Source of the DNA: Nemorincola caseinilytica
GTDB lineage: Bacteria > Bacteroidota > Bacteroidia > Chitinophagales > Chitinophagaceae
NCBI RefSeq assembly: GCF_039540515.1
Contig: NZ_BAABFA010000015.1
Coordinates: 62,001 to 126,000, forward strand
Direction: 5' to 3'
DNA length: 64,000 nucleotides
Positions within the stretch are counted from its first letter, which is position 1; each line of letters starts with the position of its first letter. Shown here piece by piece: positions 35,043-43,071 of the stretch. A program made the position numbers and the translations under genes. The notes under the pieces were generated by a model that did no database searches, was not told where the DNA came from, and saw only the letters and a list, made by a program, of their open reading frames with translations.

Positions 35043-35957
35043 ATGTACCCGGTACGAATACATATCACTAGAGCGTTGACATTGCTGTGCTTATGCCTTC
35101 TTGTGCGTAATGTGCATGCACAGGATACCGTCTTTACCAATGGCCTTTACGGCCGAATAAAACAACTGACCGAATACAGCAATAGCGAAGGTGGCGACAA
35201 TGGGGTAGAGGCCGGTGAGCGCGCCCATAAAGTGACCACGCTATTCGATGAAGAAGGAAATAGGACCGAAGAGCTGAGGTATGGGCATGACGGCATGCTC
35301 ATATCGCGCCTGGTGTTCAAGTACAGCCCCAGTGGCAAACTGGCCGAGGAAAGGAACTATAACGAAAGCGGTAAATACCTGTATTCTAACATCTATCGCT
35401 ACGATACGCGAGGCAACGAGATAATACGCAAGAACTACAAGGCAGGCAAGGAGTTGTTTCTGAAGGTGAGCATGACCTACGACGACCACAACAATGTGAT
35501 AGAGGAGCTGACGCAAAGCCCGGGCGGCAGGACTCTGAGTAAGGCTATATGGCGATACGATACCGCCAACAATCCTGTGGCCGAGATCACTTTCGATGCC
35601 GATGAGGGAGTTACACGGAACTCTGTCTATGTCTACGATGCGCATGGGCATCTGATAGAGGACAAAAGCACCTACTATGGCATTATGCTGCGTACCACAT
35701 ATGCATACGATAGTACGGGCAACATAGTGGAGGAGTGCAGCTACAATGCCGAAGGTGTACCGGATAAAAAGATACGTTACAGCTACAACGATAGGGGGCA
35801 TGAAACACAGCAGCTTATCTATTCTGCCAGTGGTGATCTGCAAAAGACCATCACTCTTAGAAATGACTATGACGCGCGGGGGAATATGGTGAAAAAAGTG
35901 CAGGTGGACGGTGGTAAAGAGACCATCGTAATGGTACGGGCGATAGTCTACTATTGA
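35043..35957 (+). CDS. Secreted YD-repeat-like protein B
   Basis: A 304-residue paralogue of the preceding gene. A signal peptide (about 27 residues, ending NVHAQ) precedes about nine tandem repeats of 22-23 residues, such as IYRYDTRGNEIIRKNYKAGK, AYDSTGNIVEECSYNAEG and YSYNDRGHETQQLIYSASG. There is no signature of the RHS hyperconserved core, so this is not a polymorphic toxin. The two genes appear to have arisen by tandem duplication with different repeat numbers. Function unknown. Confidence 0.72.
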   Translation: MYPVRIHITRALTLLCLCLLVRNVHAQDTVFTNGLYGRIKQLTEYSNSEGGDNGVEAGERAHKVTTLFDEEGNRTEELRYGHDGMLISRLVFKYSPSGKLAEERNYNESGKYLYSNIYRYDTRGNEIIRKNYKAGKELFLKVSMTYDDHNNVIEELTQSPGGRTLSKAIWRYDTANNPVAEITFDADEGVTRNSVYVYDAHGHLIEDKSTYYGIMLRTTYAYDSTGNIVEECSYNAEGVPDKKIRYSYNDRGHETQQLIYSASGDLQKTITLRNDYDARGNMVKKVQVDGGKETIVMVRAIVYY

Positions 35958-36071
35958 GGCTGGGCGCGGGTTTCGGCACTCTGCTGTATATGAGTGCAGG
36001 CGTGTTTTCGTCTATTTTTTAAAAAAATTTCCACAAAAGAAAATATTCCTTCCTCATTATCCCAAAAAGTA

Positions 36072-36079
36072 TATTTTTG
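36072..36079 (+). promoter_or_regulatory. -7 element of acpP-fabF-rnc
   Basis: TATTTTTG followed by CAGC, in the extended form TAnnTTTGCA. The acpP start lies 28 bases further on. No good -33 TTTG is present. Confidence 0.4.
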
Positions 36080-36106
36080 CAGCATAAAATTTTAAACGCA
36101 TTAACT

Positions 36107-36343
36107 ATGTCTGAAATTGCAAATCGCGTTAAGAAGATCATCGTGGACAAACTGGGTGTTGACGAATCTGAAGTGAATAATGAAGCTAGCTTCACCAACG
36201 ACCTCGGAGCTGACTCTCTCGACACTGTGGAACTGATCATGGAATTCGAAAAAGAATTCAATATCTCTATCCCCGATGAGCAGGCTGAGACCATCACCAC
36301 TGTGGGCCAGGCCATCACTTACCTGGAAGAGCACGTTAAGTAA
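36107..36343 (+). CDS. acpP: Acyl carrier protein
   Basis: 78 residues from the ATG at 36107 (MSEIANRVKKIIVDKLGVDE). The phosphopantetheine site is Ser37 in DLGADSLDTVELIMEFE, nearly invariant for fatty-acid ACPs. It carries growing acyl chains in the cytoplasm. fabF follows 39 bases later and rnc directly after it, the conserved acpP-fabF-rnc order known in many bacteria. Confidence 0.97.
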   Translation: MSEIANRVKKIIVDKLGVDESEVNNEASFTNDLGADSLDTVELIMEFEKEFNISIPDEQAETITTVGQAITYLEEHVK

Positions 36344-36382
36344 TTTTTTAGTACACACTTCACTGTAACAAGGATCGTTAGA

Positions 36383-37642
36383 ATGAGCTTACCGTTAAAA
36401 CGAGTTGTCGTTACGGGCCTGGGAGCCCTGACGCCATTAGGCAATGACATACCCTCATATTGGGATGGATTGGTTAATGGCGTTTCAGGTGCGGGCTTTA
36501 TCAAGCAGTTCGACGTTACCAAGTTCAAAACGAAGTTCGCCTGCGAGCTAAAGGATTTCAATCCCGAAAATTACTTCGAACGCAAAGAGGCCAGGAAACT
36601 GGACCGCTTCTCACAGATAGCGCTCGTAGCTGCCGATGAGGCCGTACGTCATGCCAGGCTCACCGAGCCCGGCATAGACCACGATAGGGTAGGTGTTATA
36701 TGGGGTTCGGGTATAGGCGGTATGATCACCTTCATCGAAGAGATGAAGAACTTCGCCAATGGCGATGGTACCCCCCGTTTCAATCCCTTCTTCATTCCTA
36801 AGCTCATACTGGATATAGCCTCAGGCCATATCTCTATGAAGTATGGTTTCCGCGGCCCCAACTTCGCTACGGTGAGCGCTTGTGCCTCCTCTACCAATGC
36901 ACTCATAGATGCCCTCAACTATCTGCGCCTCGGCAAAGCCGATGCCATAGTGTGTGGTGGCTCTGAGGCCGTGGTGACAGAGGCCGGTATAGGTGGTTTT
37001 AACGCCATGAAGGCCCTCTCTGAGCGCAATGACGAACCCCATACGGCCAGCCGCCCGTTCGATCTGAACAGGGATGGCTTTGTACTGGGCGAAGGTGCAG
37101 GCGCTATAGTGCTGGAAGAGTATGAGCATGCCAAACGCCGCGGCGCTACCATAATAGCCGAGCTGGCAGGTGGCGGCCTCAGCGCCGATGCCTATCACCT
37201 TACGGCTCCGCATCCTGAAGGCCTGGGTGCATACAACGTAATGAAGAATGCCTTGGCCGATGCCGATATGAAACCCGAAGACATCGATTATATCAATGTT
37301 CACGGTACATCCACTCCGCTTGGCGATATCAGCGAGATAGCCGCTATACAGCGTGTGTTCGGCGAGCATGCATACAACATCAACATCAGTTCTACCAAGT
37401 CTATGACCGGACACCTGCTGGGTGCCGCCGGGGCTATAGAGGCCATAGCCAGCATACTGTCTACGGTACACGACATCATTCCGCCTACCATCAACCACTT
37501 TACCGATGATCCGGCATTCGACCCGAGGCTGAACTTCACGTTCAACAAGGCACAGAAGCGTGTGGTAAATGTAGCGCTTAGCAACACTTTCGGTTTTGGA
37601 GGACACAATGCTTCTGTCATCTTCAAAAAATTCTCGGAATAA
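36383..37642 (+). CDS. fabF: 3-oxoacyl-ACP synthase II
   Basis: 419 residues, the usual KAS II length. The Cys-His-His triad is present: Cys167 in VSACASSTNAL, His307 in NVHGTSTPLGD and His344 in KSMTGHLLGAAG. It elongates acyl-ACP by condensation with malonyl-ACP. It lies between acpP and rnc and shares a reading frame with rnc, separated only by its TAA stop. Confidence 0.97.
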   Translation: MSLPLKRVVVTGLGALTPLGNDIPSYWDGLVNGVSGAGFIKQFDVTKFKTKFACELKDFNPENYFERKEARKLDRFSQIALVAADEAVRHARLTEPGIDHDRVGVIWGSGIGGMITFIEEMKNFANGDGTPRFNPFFIPKLILDIASGHISMKYGFRGPNFATVSACASSTNALIDALNYLRLGKADAIVCGGSEAVVTEAGIGGFNAMKALSERNDEPHTASRPFDLNRDGFVLGEGAGAIVLEEYEHAKRRGATIIAELAGGGLSADAYHLTAPHPEGLGAYNVMKNALADADMKPEDIDYINVHGTSTPLGDISEIAAIQRVFGEHAYNINISSTKSMTGHLLGAAGAIEAIASILSTVHDIIPPTINHFTDDPAFDPRLNFTFNKAQKRVVNVALSNTFGFGGHNASVIFKKFSE

Positions 37643-38359
37643 TTGAGGCGCTTCATCGATCGCATCTTAAAGAACTCCTCCTCTTCCGACAAGCAGTTGT
37701 TGCTGCAATTAGAGCACCTTGTTGGCTTTACCCCCAAGCACATAGAGTACTACAGGCTTGCACTCATGCATCGTTCACGTCCCGATGATGTGACCGATAG
37801 CAATGAACGTCTTGAGTTCCTTGGCGATGCCATCCTTGGCGCTATCATAGCCGAATACCTTTTCAAAAAATATCCCTACCAGCCCGAAGGGTACCTTACC
37901 GAGCTGCGCTCGCGTATAGTGCGCCGCGAGACCATGAACAATGTGGCCCTGCGCATGGGCCTCAACAAGCTGGTACAGTACAATCAGAACGACCGAGGCC
38001 TCAGCCGCAGCCATATCTTCGGCAATGCGCTGGAGGCGCTTATCGGCGCTGTCTACCTCGACCAGGGTTTTGCCAAGACACGCACCTTTATCCTGAAGCA
38101 GATCATCCGTGCCTACATAGACCTGGACACTATGGAAAGCACCGATACCAATTACAAGAACCAGCTCCTTAGCTGGGCACAGCGCAGCAATAAACAGCTT
38201 GTCTTTGAGACCGTGGACGAGCGTAATGAGGGCACCCGCAAGCTCTTTACCGTAGCCGTAGTGATAGACGGCGCACAGGTGGCCACAGGCACAGGCTTCA
38301 ACAAGAAGGAGGCCGGCCAGGTGGCCGCACGCAATGCCATGGAAGCGCTGGGGGTATAG
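37643..38359 (+). CDS. rnc: Ribonuclease III, TTG start
   Basis: About 238 residues read from the TTG at 37643, which directly follows the fabF stop codon in the same frame; the first ATG in frame (Met42) would remove part of the catalytic domain. The signature ERLEFLGDAILGAIIAEYLF (55-74) holds the catalytic Glu58 and Asp62 positions. A second acidic block follows (GNALEALIGAVYLDQGF, about 131-147), and a C-terminal double-stranded-RNA-binding domain (GTGFNKKEAGQVAARNAMEAL). It processes rRNA precursors and double-stranded RNA. Initiation is probably coupled to termination of fabF. Confidence 0.92.
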   Translation: MRRFIDRILKNSSSSDKQLLLQLEHLVGFTPKHIEYYRLALMHRSRPDDVTDSNERLEFLGDAILGAIIAEYLFKKYPYQPEGYLTELRSRIVRRETMNNVALRMGLNKLVQYNQNDRGLSRSHIFGNALEALIGAVYLDQGFAKTRTFILKQIIRAYIDLDTMESTDTNYKNQLLSWAQRSNKQLVFETVDERNEGTRKLFTVAVVIDGAQVATGTGFNKKEAGQVAARNAMEALGV

Positions 38360-38474
38360 TGTTGTTTCTCATTGTCTTTCTTCCCGTTCCCCTGTATTTA
38401 TCGGGTGTTAATTCTGTGTTGGTTAAAGTATACATAAAACGCACACCCTCATATATGCTATGTGTGTTTTTAAT

Positions 38475-38482
38475 TACATTTG
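38475..38482 (+). promoter_or_regulatory. -7 element of exbB
   Basis: TACATTTG, a full match to TAnnTTTG, followed by C. The likely exbB start is 21 bases on (38503). No convincing -33 element. Confidence 0.35.
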
Positions 38483-38502
38483 CTTTATCCCAAAAAATGC
38501 AC

Positions 38503-39195
38503 ATGACGTTACTCTCCATTTTGCTGCAGGTAGATACGGCGCTGAACACAGCGGCCGCTGCAGCCCCCCCGGCTCCCGAGAAAATATCGCTTTTCAACCT
38601 GCTGATGGAAGGTGGCGCGCTGATGATACCGCTGCTCCTCTGCTCGGGTATAATGGTCTATGTGTTCGTAGAGCGTCTCATGGTCATCCGCAAGGCATCA
38701 GCCATCGATCCTACCCTTATGGTGCGCATACAGCAGGCTGTTGCTACCGGCGATACATCGGGTGCGCTGGCTGCCTGCCGCAACAATGCCACCCCCGCTG
38801 CGCGTGTGCTGGAAAAAGGCATCAGCCGCTTGGGTAAACCGGTGGACCAGATAGAACGCTCTATGGAGAACACAGGCCGCCTGGAGGTGTACAAGCTGGA
38901 GAAGAATGTTTCTGTACTCTCTACCATAGCAGGTATAGCACCCATATTCGGGTTCCTGGGTACCATAGCCGGTATGATCATCCTGTTCTTCAATGTGCAG
39001 CACCAGGGTTTTTCATTAGAGACCATAGCGGGCGGTATCTATACCAAGATGGTCACATCTGCGGCCGGTCTTATCATTGGTCTGCTCTCCTATGTAGGCT
39101 ATGCCTACCTCAATGCGCAGATCAATAAGGCCGTGCATGGCATAGAGGCCACATCGGTAGAGTTCCTGGACAGTATACAGCAAACCAACCACTAA
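38503..39195 (+). CDS. exbB: ExbB/TolQ/MotA-family proton channel
   Basis: About 230 residues from the ATG at 38503 (an ATG at 38497 adds two; the frame is open to 38359, upstream of a -7 element). Three membrane helices: LMIPLLLCSGIMVYVFVERL, then the pair around STIAGIAPIFGFLGTIAGMI and TSAAGLIIGLLSYVGYAYL. These form the ExbB channel that powers TonB with the proton gradient. An alanine/proline-rich stretch precedes the first helix. exbD follows 11 bases later. Confidence 0.93.
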   Translation: MTLLSILLQVDTALNTAAAAAPPAPEKISLFNLLMEGGALMIPLLLCSGIMVYVFVERLMVIRKASAIDPTLMVRIQQAVATGDTSGALAACRNNATPAARVLEKGISRLGKPVDQIERSMENTGRLEVYKLEKNVSVLSTIAGIAPIFGFLGTIAGMIILFFNVQHQGFSLETIAGGIYTKMVTSAAGLIIGLLSYVGYAYLNAQINKAVHGIEATSVEFLDSIQQTNH

Positions 39196-39206
39196 GCCAC
39201 AGCTAC

Positions 39207-39611
39207 ATGAACATAAAGAGACGTTTGGCGCACGACCCGATGGGGCACTCATCTGCCCTCAACGATATATTGTTCATACTGCTGCTGTTCTTCCTCATCA
39301 TATCTACACTGGCCAACCCCAATGTGGTGAAGCTGAGCATACCCAAGGCCAAGAGCGACACAAAGGCCAAGCAGACCGTAGTAGTATCGGTGAACGATAA
39401 GCAGGAGTTCTTCGTAGGCACCAAGCCTGTGATAGTAGATTCCCTGAAGCCTGTTATAGCCGCTGCTATAGCCAAGTCGCAGGATGCAGAGCCTACCGTG
39501 GTGATAAATGCCGACAAAGCCGCCACTGCCGACAATATAGTGGCCATCATGCGTGCCGCTCACGAGCTGAAGCTACGCACTGTACTTGCTGTAGAGAACA
39601 ATAGCAGGTAA
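39207..39611 (+). CDS. exbD: ExbD-family biopolymer transport protein
   Basis: 134 residues. A short cytoplasmic tail and one transmembrane helix (LNDILFILLLFFLIISTLA), with the key aspartate in SALNDILF at the position of the essential Asp of ExbD/TolR, then a periplasmic domain with VNDKQEFFVGT and VVINADKAATADNIV. It works with ExbB and TonB. In this genome the tonB-like gene is not downstream on the same strand but convergent, beyond folC. Confidence 0.93.
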   Translation: MNIKRRLAHDPMGHSSALNDILFILLLFFLIISTLANPNVVKLSIPKAKSDTKAKQTVVVSVNDKQEFFVGTKPVIVDSLKPVIAAAIAKSQDAEPTVVINADKAATADNIVAIMRAAHELKLRTVLAVENNSR

Positions 39612-39651
39612 ACCCGTACCATTACCGTTTTTCAGTAGGGTAGAAGACGTT

Positions 39652-40971
39652 CTATGCCAGCGCCTTGTCGAAGAGTGCGATGGCATCGCCTACTATAAAG
39701 AAGCTGCCCGTTATGAGCAGTGCGTCCCCTTCTGCCATGGTCGCCTGTGCAGCTTCGGTAGCTGCTGCTACATCGGGGTATGCCTCGCCTGTTAGTCCGG
39801 CCAGCTCTGCTGCGGCTCTTAGTTCTGCCGCGGGCAAGGCGCGCTCTATCTGCGCATTGGTAAAGTAGTAGGTCGCATTTTTCGGGAAGAACGATAGGGC
39901 CTCTGCCACATCCTTATCCTTCACAAAGCCCAACACTATATGCTTGCGACCGGCATTCACCTGCGCGAACTGTGCCAGTGTTTCCTGCACGCCTGCGGGG
40001 TTATGTGCCACATCGCACACCACCAGGGGCTCTTGCTGCAATACATCCCAGCGACCACGCAGGCCGGTAAGGCGTTTCACATTTGCCAGTGCGGCTATAG
40101 CGCCCGGTATGCTCACTTTATACCCCTGGTGCGATAGCAGTTCTACACTCGTCAGCACCGTCTTTATGTTGTGCTGCTGGTAGTGGCCCAGCAGGTCGGT
40201 ATGCAGGTCGTACATCTCGCGGCGGGCATTGTGTATAGCTTTGTAGTATTGGTACCGGGCATCCTGCCTTACACGCACCATACCCCATAGGGAGGACGCA
40301 TGGTGCAGCACGCTCTGCCTATGCACCGAATGCTCGAAGAACACACGTTCTGTCTCTGGGTGTTGCTCGCCTATCACTGTAGGCACACCTCGCTTTATGA
40401 TGCCTGCTTTCTCTGCGGCTATCTCTGCCAGTGTATTTCCCAGCAGGTCCTTATGGTCGTAGCTTATATTGGTGATGATGGATAGTATGGAGGTTATCAC
40501 ATTCGTACTATCCAGCCTGCCGCCCAGGCCTGTTTCTATCACTGCTATATCTACCTTTTCTTCGGCAAAGTAGGCAAATGCCATGGCCACCGTTATCTCG
40601 AAGAATGATGGCTGTATCTCTTCTATACTGTCTTTTATGCGGTCTGTGAATGCTACCACCCATTCTTTGCTCACTGGCAGGCCGTTCACACGAATGCGTT
40701 CGCGAAAGTCTACCAGGTGGGGCGATGTGTATAGCCCCGTCTTGTAACCTGCCTGCTGCAGCACTGCCGCCAGCGAGTGGCTCACACTGCCCTTGCCGTT
40801 GGTGCCGGCTATGTGTATGGCTTTGAAGGTGTGGTGAGGGTCGCCCAGCGCTGCGCATAGCTTTATGGTATTGGTAAGGTCGGGCTTGAGGGCCGCCTTG
40901 CCTATGCGCGAGAACATGGGCAGGCGTTCGTACAGATATCGGAGTGTGTCACCGTAGCCGGTATTGTCCAT
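39652..40971 (-). CDS. folC: Bifunctional folylpolyglutamate synthase/dihydrofolate synthase
   Basis: 439 residues, typical for FolC. ATP-binding loop HIAGTNGKGSVSHSLAAVL, the omega-loop region YTSPHLVDFRERIRVNG, and EVTV-like FFEITVAMAFAYFAEEKVDI and VIETGLGGRLDSTN are visible; the C-terminal domain begins near VVCDVAHNPAGV. It adds glutamates to folate in the cytoplasm. The ATG is 8 bases after the tonB-like stop, so the two are one operon reading leftward. Confidence 0.95.
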   Translation of the reverse strand: MDNTGYGDTLRYLYERLPMFSRIGKAALKPDLTNTIKLCAALGDPHHTFKAIHIAGTNGKGSVSHSLAAVLQQAGYKTGLYTSPHLVDFRERIRVNGLPVSKEWVVAFTDRIKDSIEEIQPSFFEITVAMAFAYFAEEKVDIAVIETGLGGRLDSTNVITSILSIITNISYDHKDLLGNTLAEIAAEKAGIIKRGVPTVIGEQHPETERVFFEHSVHRQSVLHHASSLWGMVRVRQDARYQYYKAIHNARREMYDLHTDLLGHYQQHNIKTVLTSVELLSHQGYKVSIPGAIAALANVKRLTGLRGRWDVLQQEPLVVCDVAHNPAGVQETLAQFAQVNAGRKHIVLGFVKDKDVAEALSFFPKNATYYFTNAQIERALPAAELRAAAELAGLTGEAYPDVAAATEAAQATMAEGDALLITGSFFIVGDAIALFDKALA

Positions 40972-40979
40972 AAGAAAGA

Positions 40980-41786
40980 TCAGTGGCGTGTTTTGAAGAT
41001 GATGGTCACATCGCCGAACTGTTGCGGCTCGGAGCCATCGCTTTTGCTGAATTTCGCGGCCGATAGTTTTTCCAGCGCTATGCGCGTAAGGTGTGCGCCC
41101 GATGAGCTTTTTACACGCTTGTCCACTATGTTGCCATTGCGGTCTACGGTCACATGTATCACCACCTTGCCGCTCTCGCTGAATTCCGCTTCGAATTTAT
41201 CGGGGTATATATGCCTGCCCGACAGGGTATGGCCTATGCCTCCCGTGCCATTGCCGGGTGTACCTGTATAGTTCTCGGCCCCGGGTGTGCCACTTGGTAC
41301 ACCCCTGTCGCCGGAGCCGGTGGTATTGCCTTCGCTTTTACCGGCCATATCCTGCTGTGCGCTGTTGCCGCCCTCACCCCTGTCCCCGGCATAGGTATAG
41401 CGTGGCGACTGCCTGGCCGCTCCCGCCTCGGTAGCATTGTCCCTGCCGTTCTTCTTGCTCATGTTCTCTACGGCGGGGGCATCGCCCTGGTCGGTCTGCA
41501 TTATGTTCTGCGGCACACTGCTGCGTGCGGCAGTGGTCTTGTATACCACTGTTGCCTGGTACTCGGCAGGGTCTTTGCGCGACATTGGCTGGTCTGTGCC
41601 GCTGCCGTCCTCGCTCGTGCCCAGGTTCACCTCCAGGCCACCGCCTATATCGGTCGTCTGCACGGTGGGTATGGTATAGCTGAAGAAGAAGAAAAGCAGC
41701 AGCAGCAAGGCATGTATGCCTATGCTCCATGCCAGGGCCTTGTTGTTCACCGCCGGTTGCTTGGTATGTTGCAATGATATCTGCAT
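40980..41786 (-). CDS. TonB-like energy transducer
   Basis: About 268 residues from the ATG at 41786 (MQISLQHTKQPAVNNKALAW); the frame is open to 41870. A single membrane helix (GIHALLLLLFFFFSYTIPT) is followed by a long polar linker rich in Gly, Asn, Thr and Asp instead of the usual Pro-Lys. It ends in a TonB-type domain (VVIHVTVDRNGNIVDKRVKS ... IALEKLSAAKFS). It would couple ExbB/ExbD to outer-membrane receptors. It is upstream of folC and convergent with exbB-exbD. Confidence 0.8.
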   Translation of the reverse strand: MQISLQHTKQPAVNNKALAWSIGIHALLLLLFFFFSYTIPTVQTTDIGGGLEVNLGTSEDGSGTDQPMSRKDPAEYQATVVYKTTAARSSVPQNIMQTDQGDAPAVENMSKKNGRDNATEAGAARQSPRYTYAGDRGEGGNSAQQDMAGKSEGNTTGSGDRGVPSGTPGAENYTGTPGNGTGGIGHTLSGRHIYPDKFEAEFSESGKVVIHVTVDRNGNIVDKRVKSSSGAHLTRIALEKLSAAKFSKSDGSEPQQFGDVTIIFKTRH

Positions 41787-41944
41787 CAGAAGTTGTGGAT
41801 CTGTAGACAAAAATAGCGGAAAATGAATATAACTGGTGGTACAACGGCGCCAGGCCGGGTATATTAACAAAATGTGGCGACGAACCCTATGTTATTGGTT
41901 GCTCCGGCCATTCTTTTTTCTCTCCCTTTCCGGCCTATGTTCCC

Positions 41945-41952
41945 TATATTTG
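41945..41952 (+). promoter_or_regulatory. Upstream -7 element of rpsL
   Basis: TATATTTG followed by CACTCC. The 10-base string TTTGCACTCC here is identical to that in the second rpsL promoter and in the rplK promoter. The -33 region is weak. Confidence 0.4.
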
Positions 41953-41995
41953 CACTCCGCATAAGATAAGGTCAGAAAAATATCTTTGATACTTT

Positions 41996-42025
41996 TTTGA
42001 AATAATAAAATTTACCTTACCTTTG
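41996..42025 (+). promoter_or_regulatory. Main promoter of rpsL-rpsG
   Basis: TTTG (41996-41999), an 18-base spacer, and TACCTTTG (42018-42025), both perfect to the Bacteroidota consensus, followed by CACTCC. The expected start near 42030 leaves a leader of about 28 bases before the rpsL ATG. Confidence 0.7.
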
Positions 42026-42058
42026 CACTCCATTTTAATTTTATTACGAACGTAAGCA

Positions 42059-42463
42059 ATGCCTACAATACAGCAATTAGTACGCAAAGGCCGTGAGCAG
42101 ATACGGACAAAATCAAAATCACGCGCGTTGGACGCATGCCCGCAGCGCCGCGGTGTATGTACCCGTGTGTACACTACCACTCCCAAGAAGCCGAACTCGG
42201 CCCTCCGTAAGGTAGCCAAGGTGCGCCTTACCAACAAGGTAGAGGTGATAGCATACATACCAGGTGAGGGTCACAACCTGCAGGAGCACTCGATAGTGCT
42301 TATCCGCGGTGGTCGTGTGAAGGACCTTCCGGGTGTACGTTACCACATCGTACGCGGTGCGCTCGATACTGCCGGTGTAAAAGACCGCAAGCAGAGCCGC
42401 TCTAAGTACGGTACCAAGAAAGACAAAGGCAAGGGTGGCGCAAAACCAGCAGGTAAAAAATAA
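42059..42463 (+). CDS. rpsL: 30S ribosomal protein S12
   Basis: 134 residues. The family signature PTIQQLVRKGREQI at the start, TTPKKPNSALRKVAKVRLTN around the streptomycin-sensitive lysine, and GGRVKDLPGVRYHIVRG are present. S12 sits at the decoding centre of the 30S subunit. It is followed 34 bases later by rpsG. The usual fusA is not found downstream, because a terminator and an efflux gene follow. Confidence 0.98.
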   Translation: MPTIQQLVRKGREQIRTKSKSRALDACPQRRGVCTRVYTTTPKKPNSALRKVAKVRLTNKVEVIAYIPGEGHNLQEHSIVLIRGGRVKDLPGVRYHIVRGALDTAGVKDRKQSRSKYGTKKDKGKGGAKPAGKK

Positions 42464-42497
42464 TTATTAACTATATTTAATACTATCTGATCGTCAG

Positions 42498-42965
42498 ATG
42501 AGAAAGGCACAAGCAAAAAAACTTCCGTTAGCTCCGGATCCGAAATTCAACGATAAGAACGTAACACGTTTCGTTAACTGCCTCATGTGGGGTGGCAACA
42601 AAACAGTTGTGCTCAGCGCGTTCTACGATTCTCTCGAGAAAGTGTCGAAAATGACCAACGAAGATGGTTACGAGGTGTGGAAGAAAGCCCTTACCAATGT
42701 GACCCCAGCTGTAGAGGTGCGCAGCCGCAGGATAGGTGGCGCTACTTTCCAGATACCTTCTGAAGTTCGCCCCGACCGCAAGATATCGCTGAGCATGAAA
42801 TGGCTCATCCGTTTCTCTCGCGAGCGCAACGGTAAGACCATCGCCGACAAGCTGGCCAACGAGATAGTTGCAGCTTCTAAGGGTGAAGGCGGCGCTTTCA
42901 AGAAGAAAGAAGATACGCACCGTATGGCCGAGGCCAACAAGGCGTTCTCGCACTTCAAGATCTAA
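42498..42965 (+). CDS. rpsG: 30S ribosomal protein S7
   Basis: 155 residues, matching S7 length. Motifs: MRKAQAKKLPLAPDPKFND at the N-terminus, VTPAVEVRSRRIGGATFQIP, and the C-terminal helix HRMAEANKAFSHFKI. It nucleates assembly of the 30S head. Last gene of the operon here; a terminator lies about 30 bases after the stop. Confidence 0.98.
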   Translation: MRKAQAKKLPLAPDPKFNDKNVTRFVNCLMWGGNKTVVLSAFYDSLEKVSKMTNEDGYEVWKKALTNVTPAVEVRSRRIGGATFQIPSEVRPDRKISLSMKWLIRFSRERNGKTIADKLANEIVAASKGEGGAFKKKEDTHRMAEANKAFSHFKI

Positions 42966-42993
42966 CAGTATAACCAGATCATATTATCAAGGT

Positions 42994-43010
42994 CCCCGCT
43001 TTCTGCGGGG
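42994..43010 (+). terminator. Terminator of rpsL-rpsG
   Basis: A 6-bp all-GC stem (42994-42999 with 43005-43010) with loop TTTCT, followed by TTCTTTGTTTTTG. A clear rho-independent terminator, showing that transcription is not meant to run on into fusA or any other str-operon gene. Confidence 0.8.
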
Positions 43011-43071
43011 TTCTTTGTTTTTGTATACATAGCCTTGCATTACCGACCGATCTTTTATTTACTTTTGTTAG

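Noticed and set aside
34364..35957. RHS polymorphic toxin and immunity pair
   Set aside because: YD-like repeats are present, but the proteins are short, carry no core or C-terminal toxin domain, and both have signal peptides and the same repeats.
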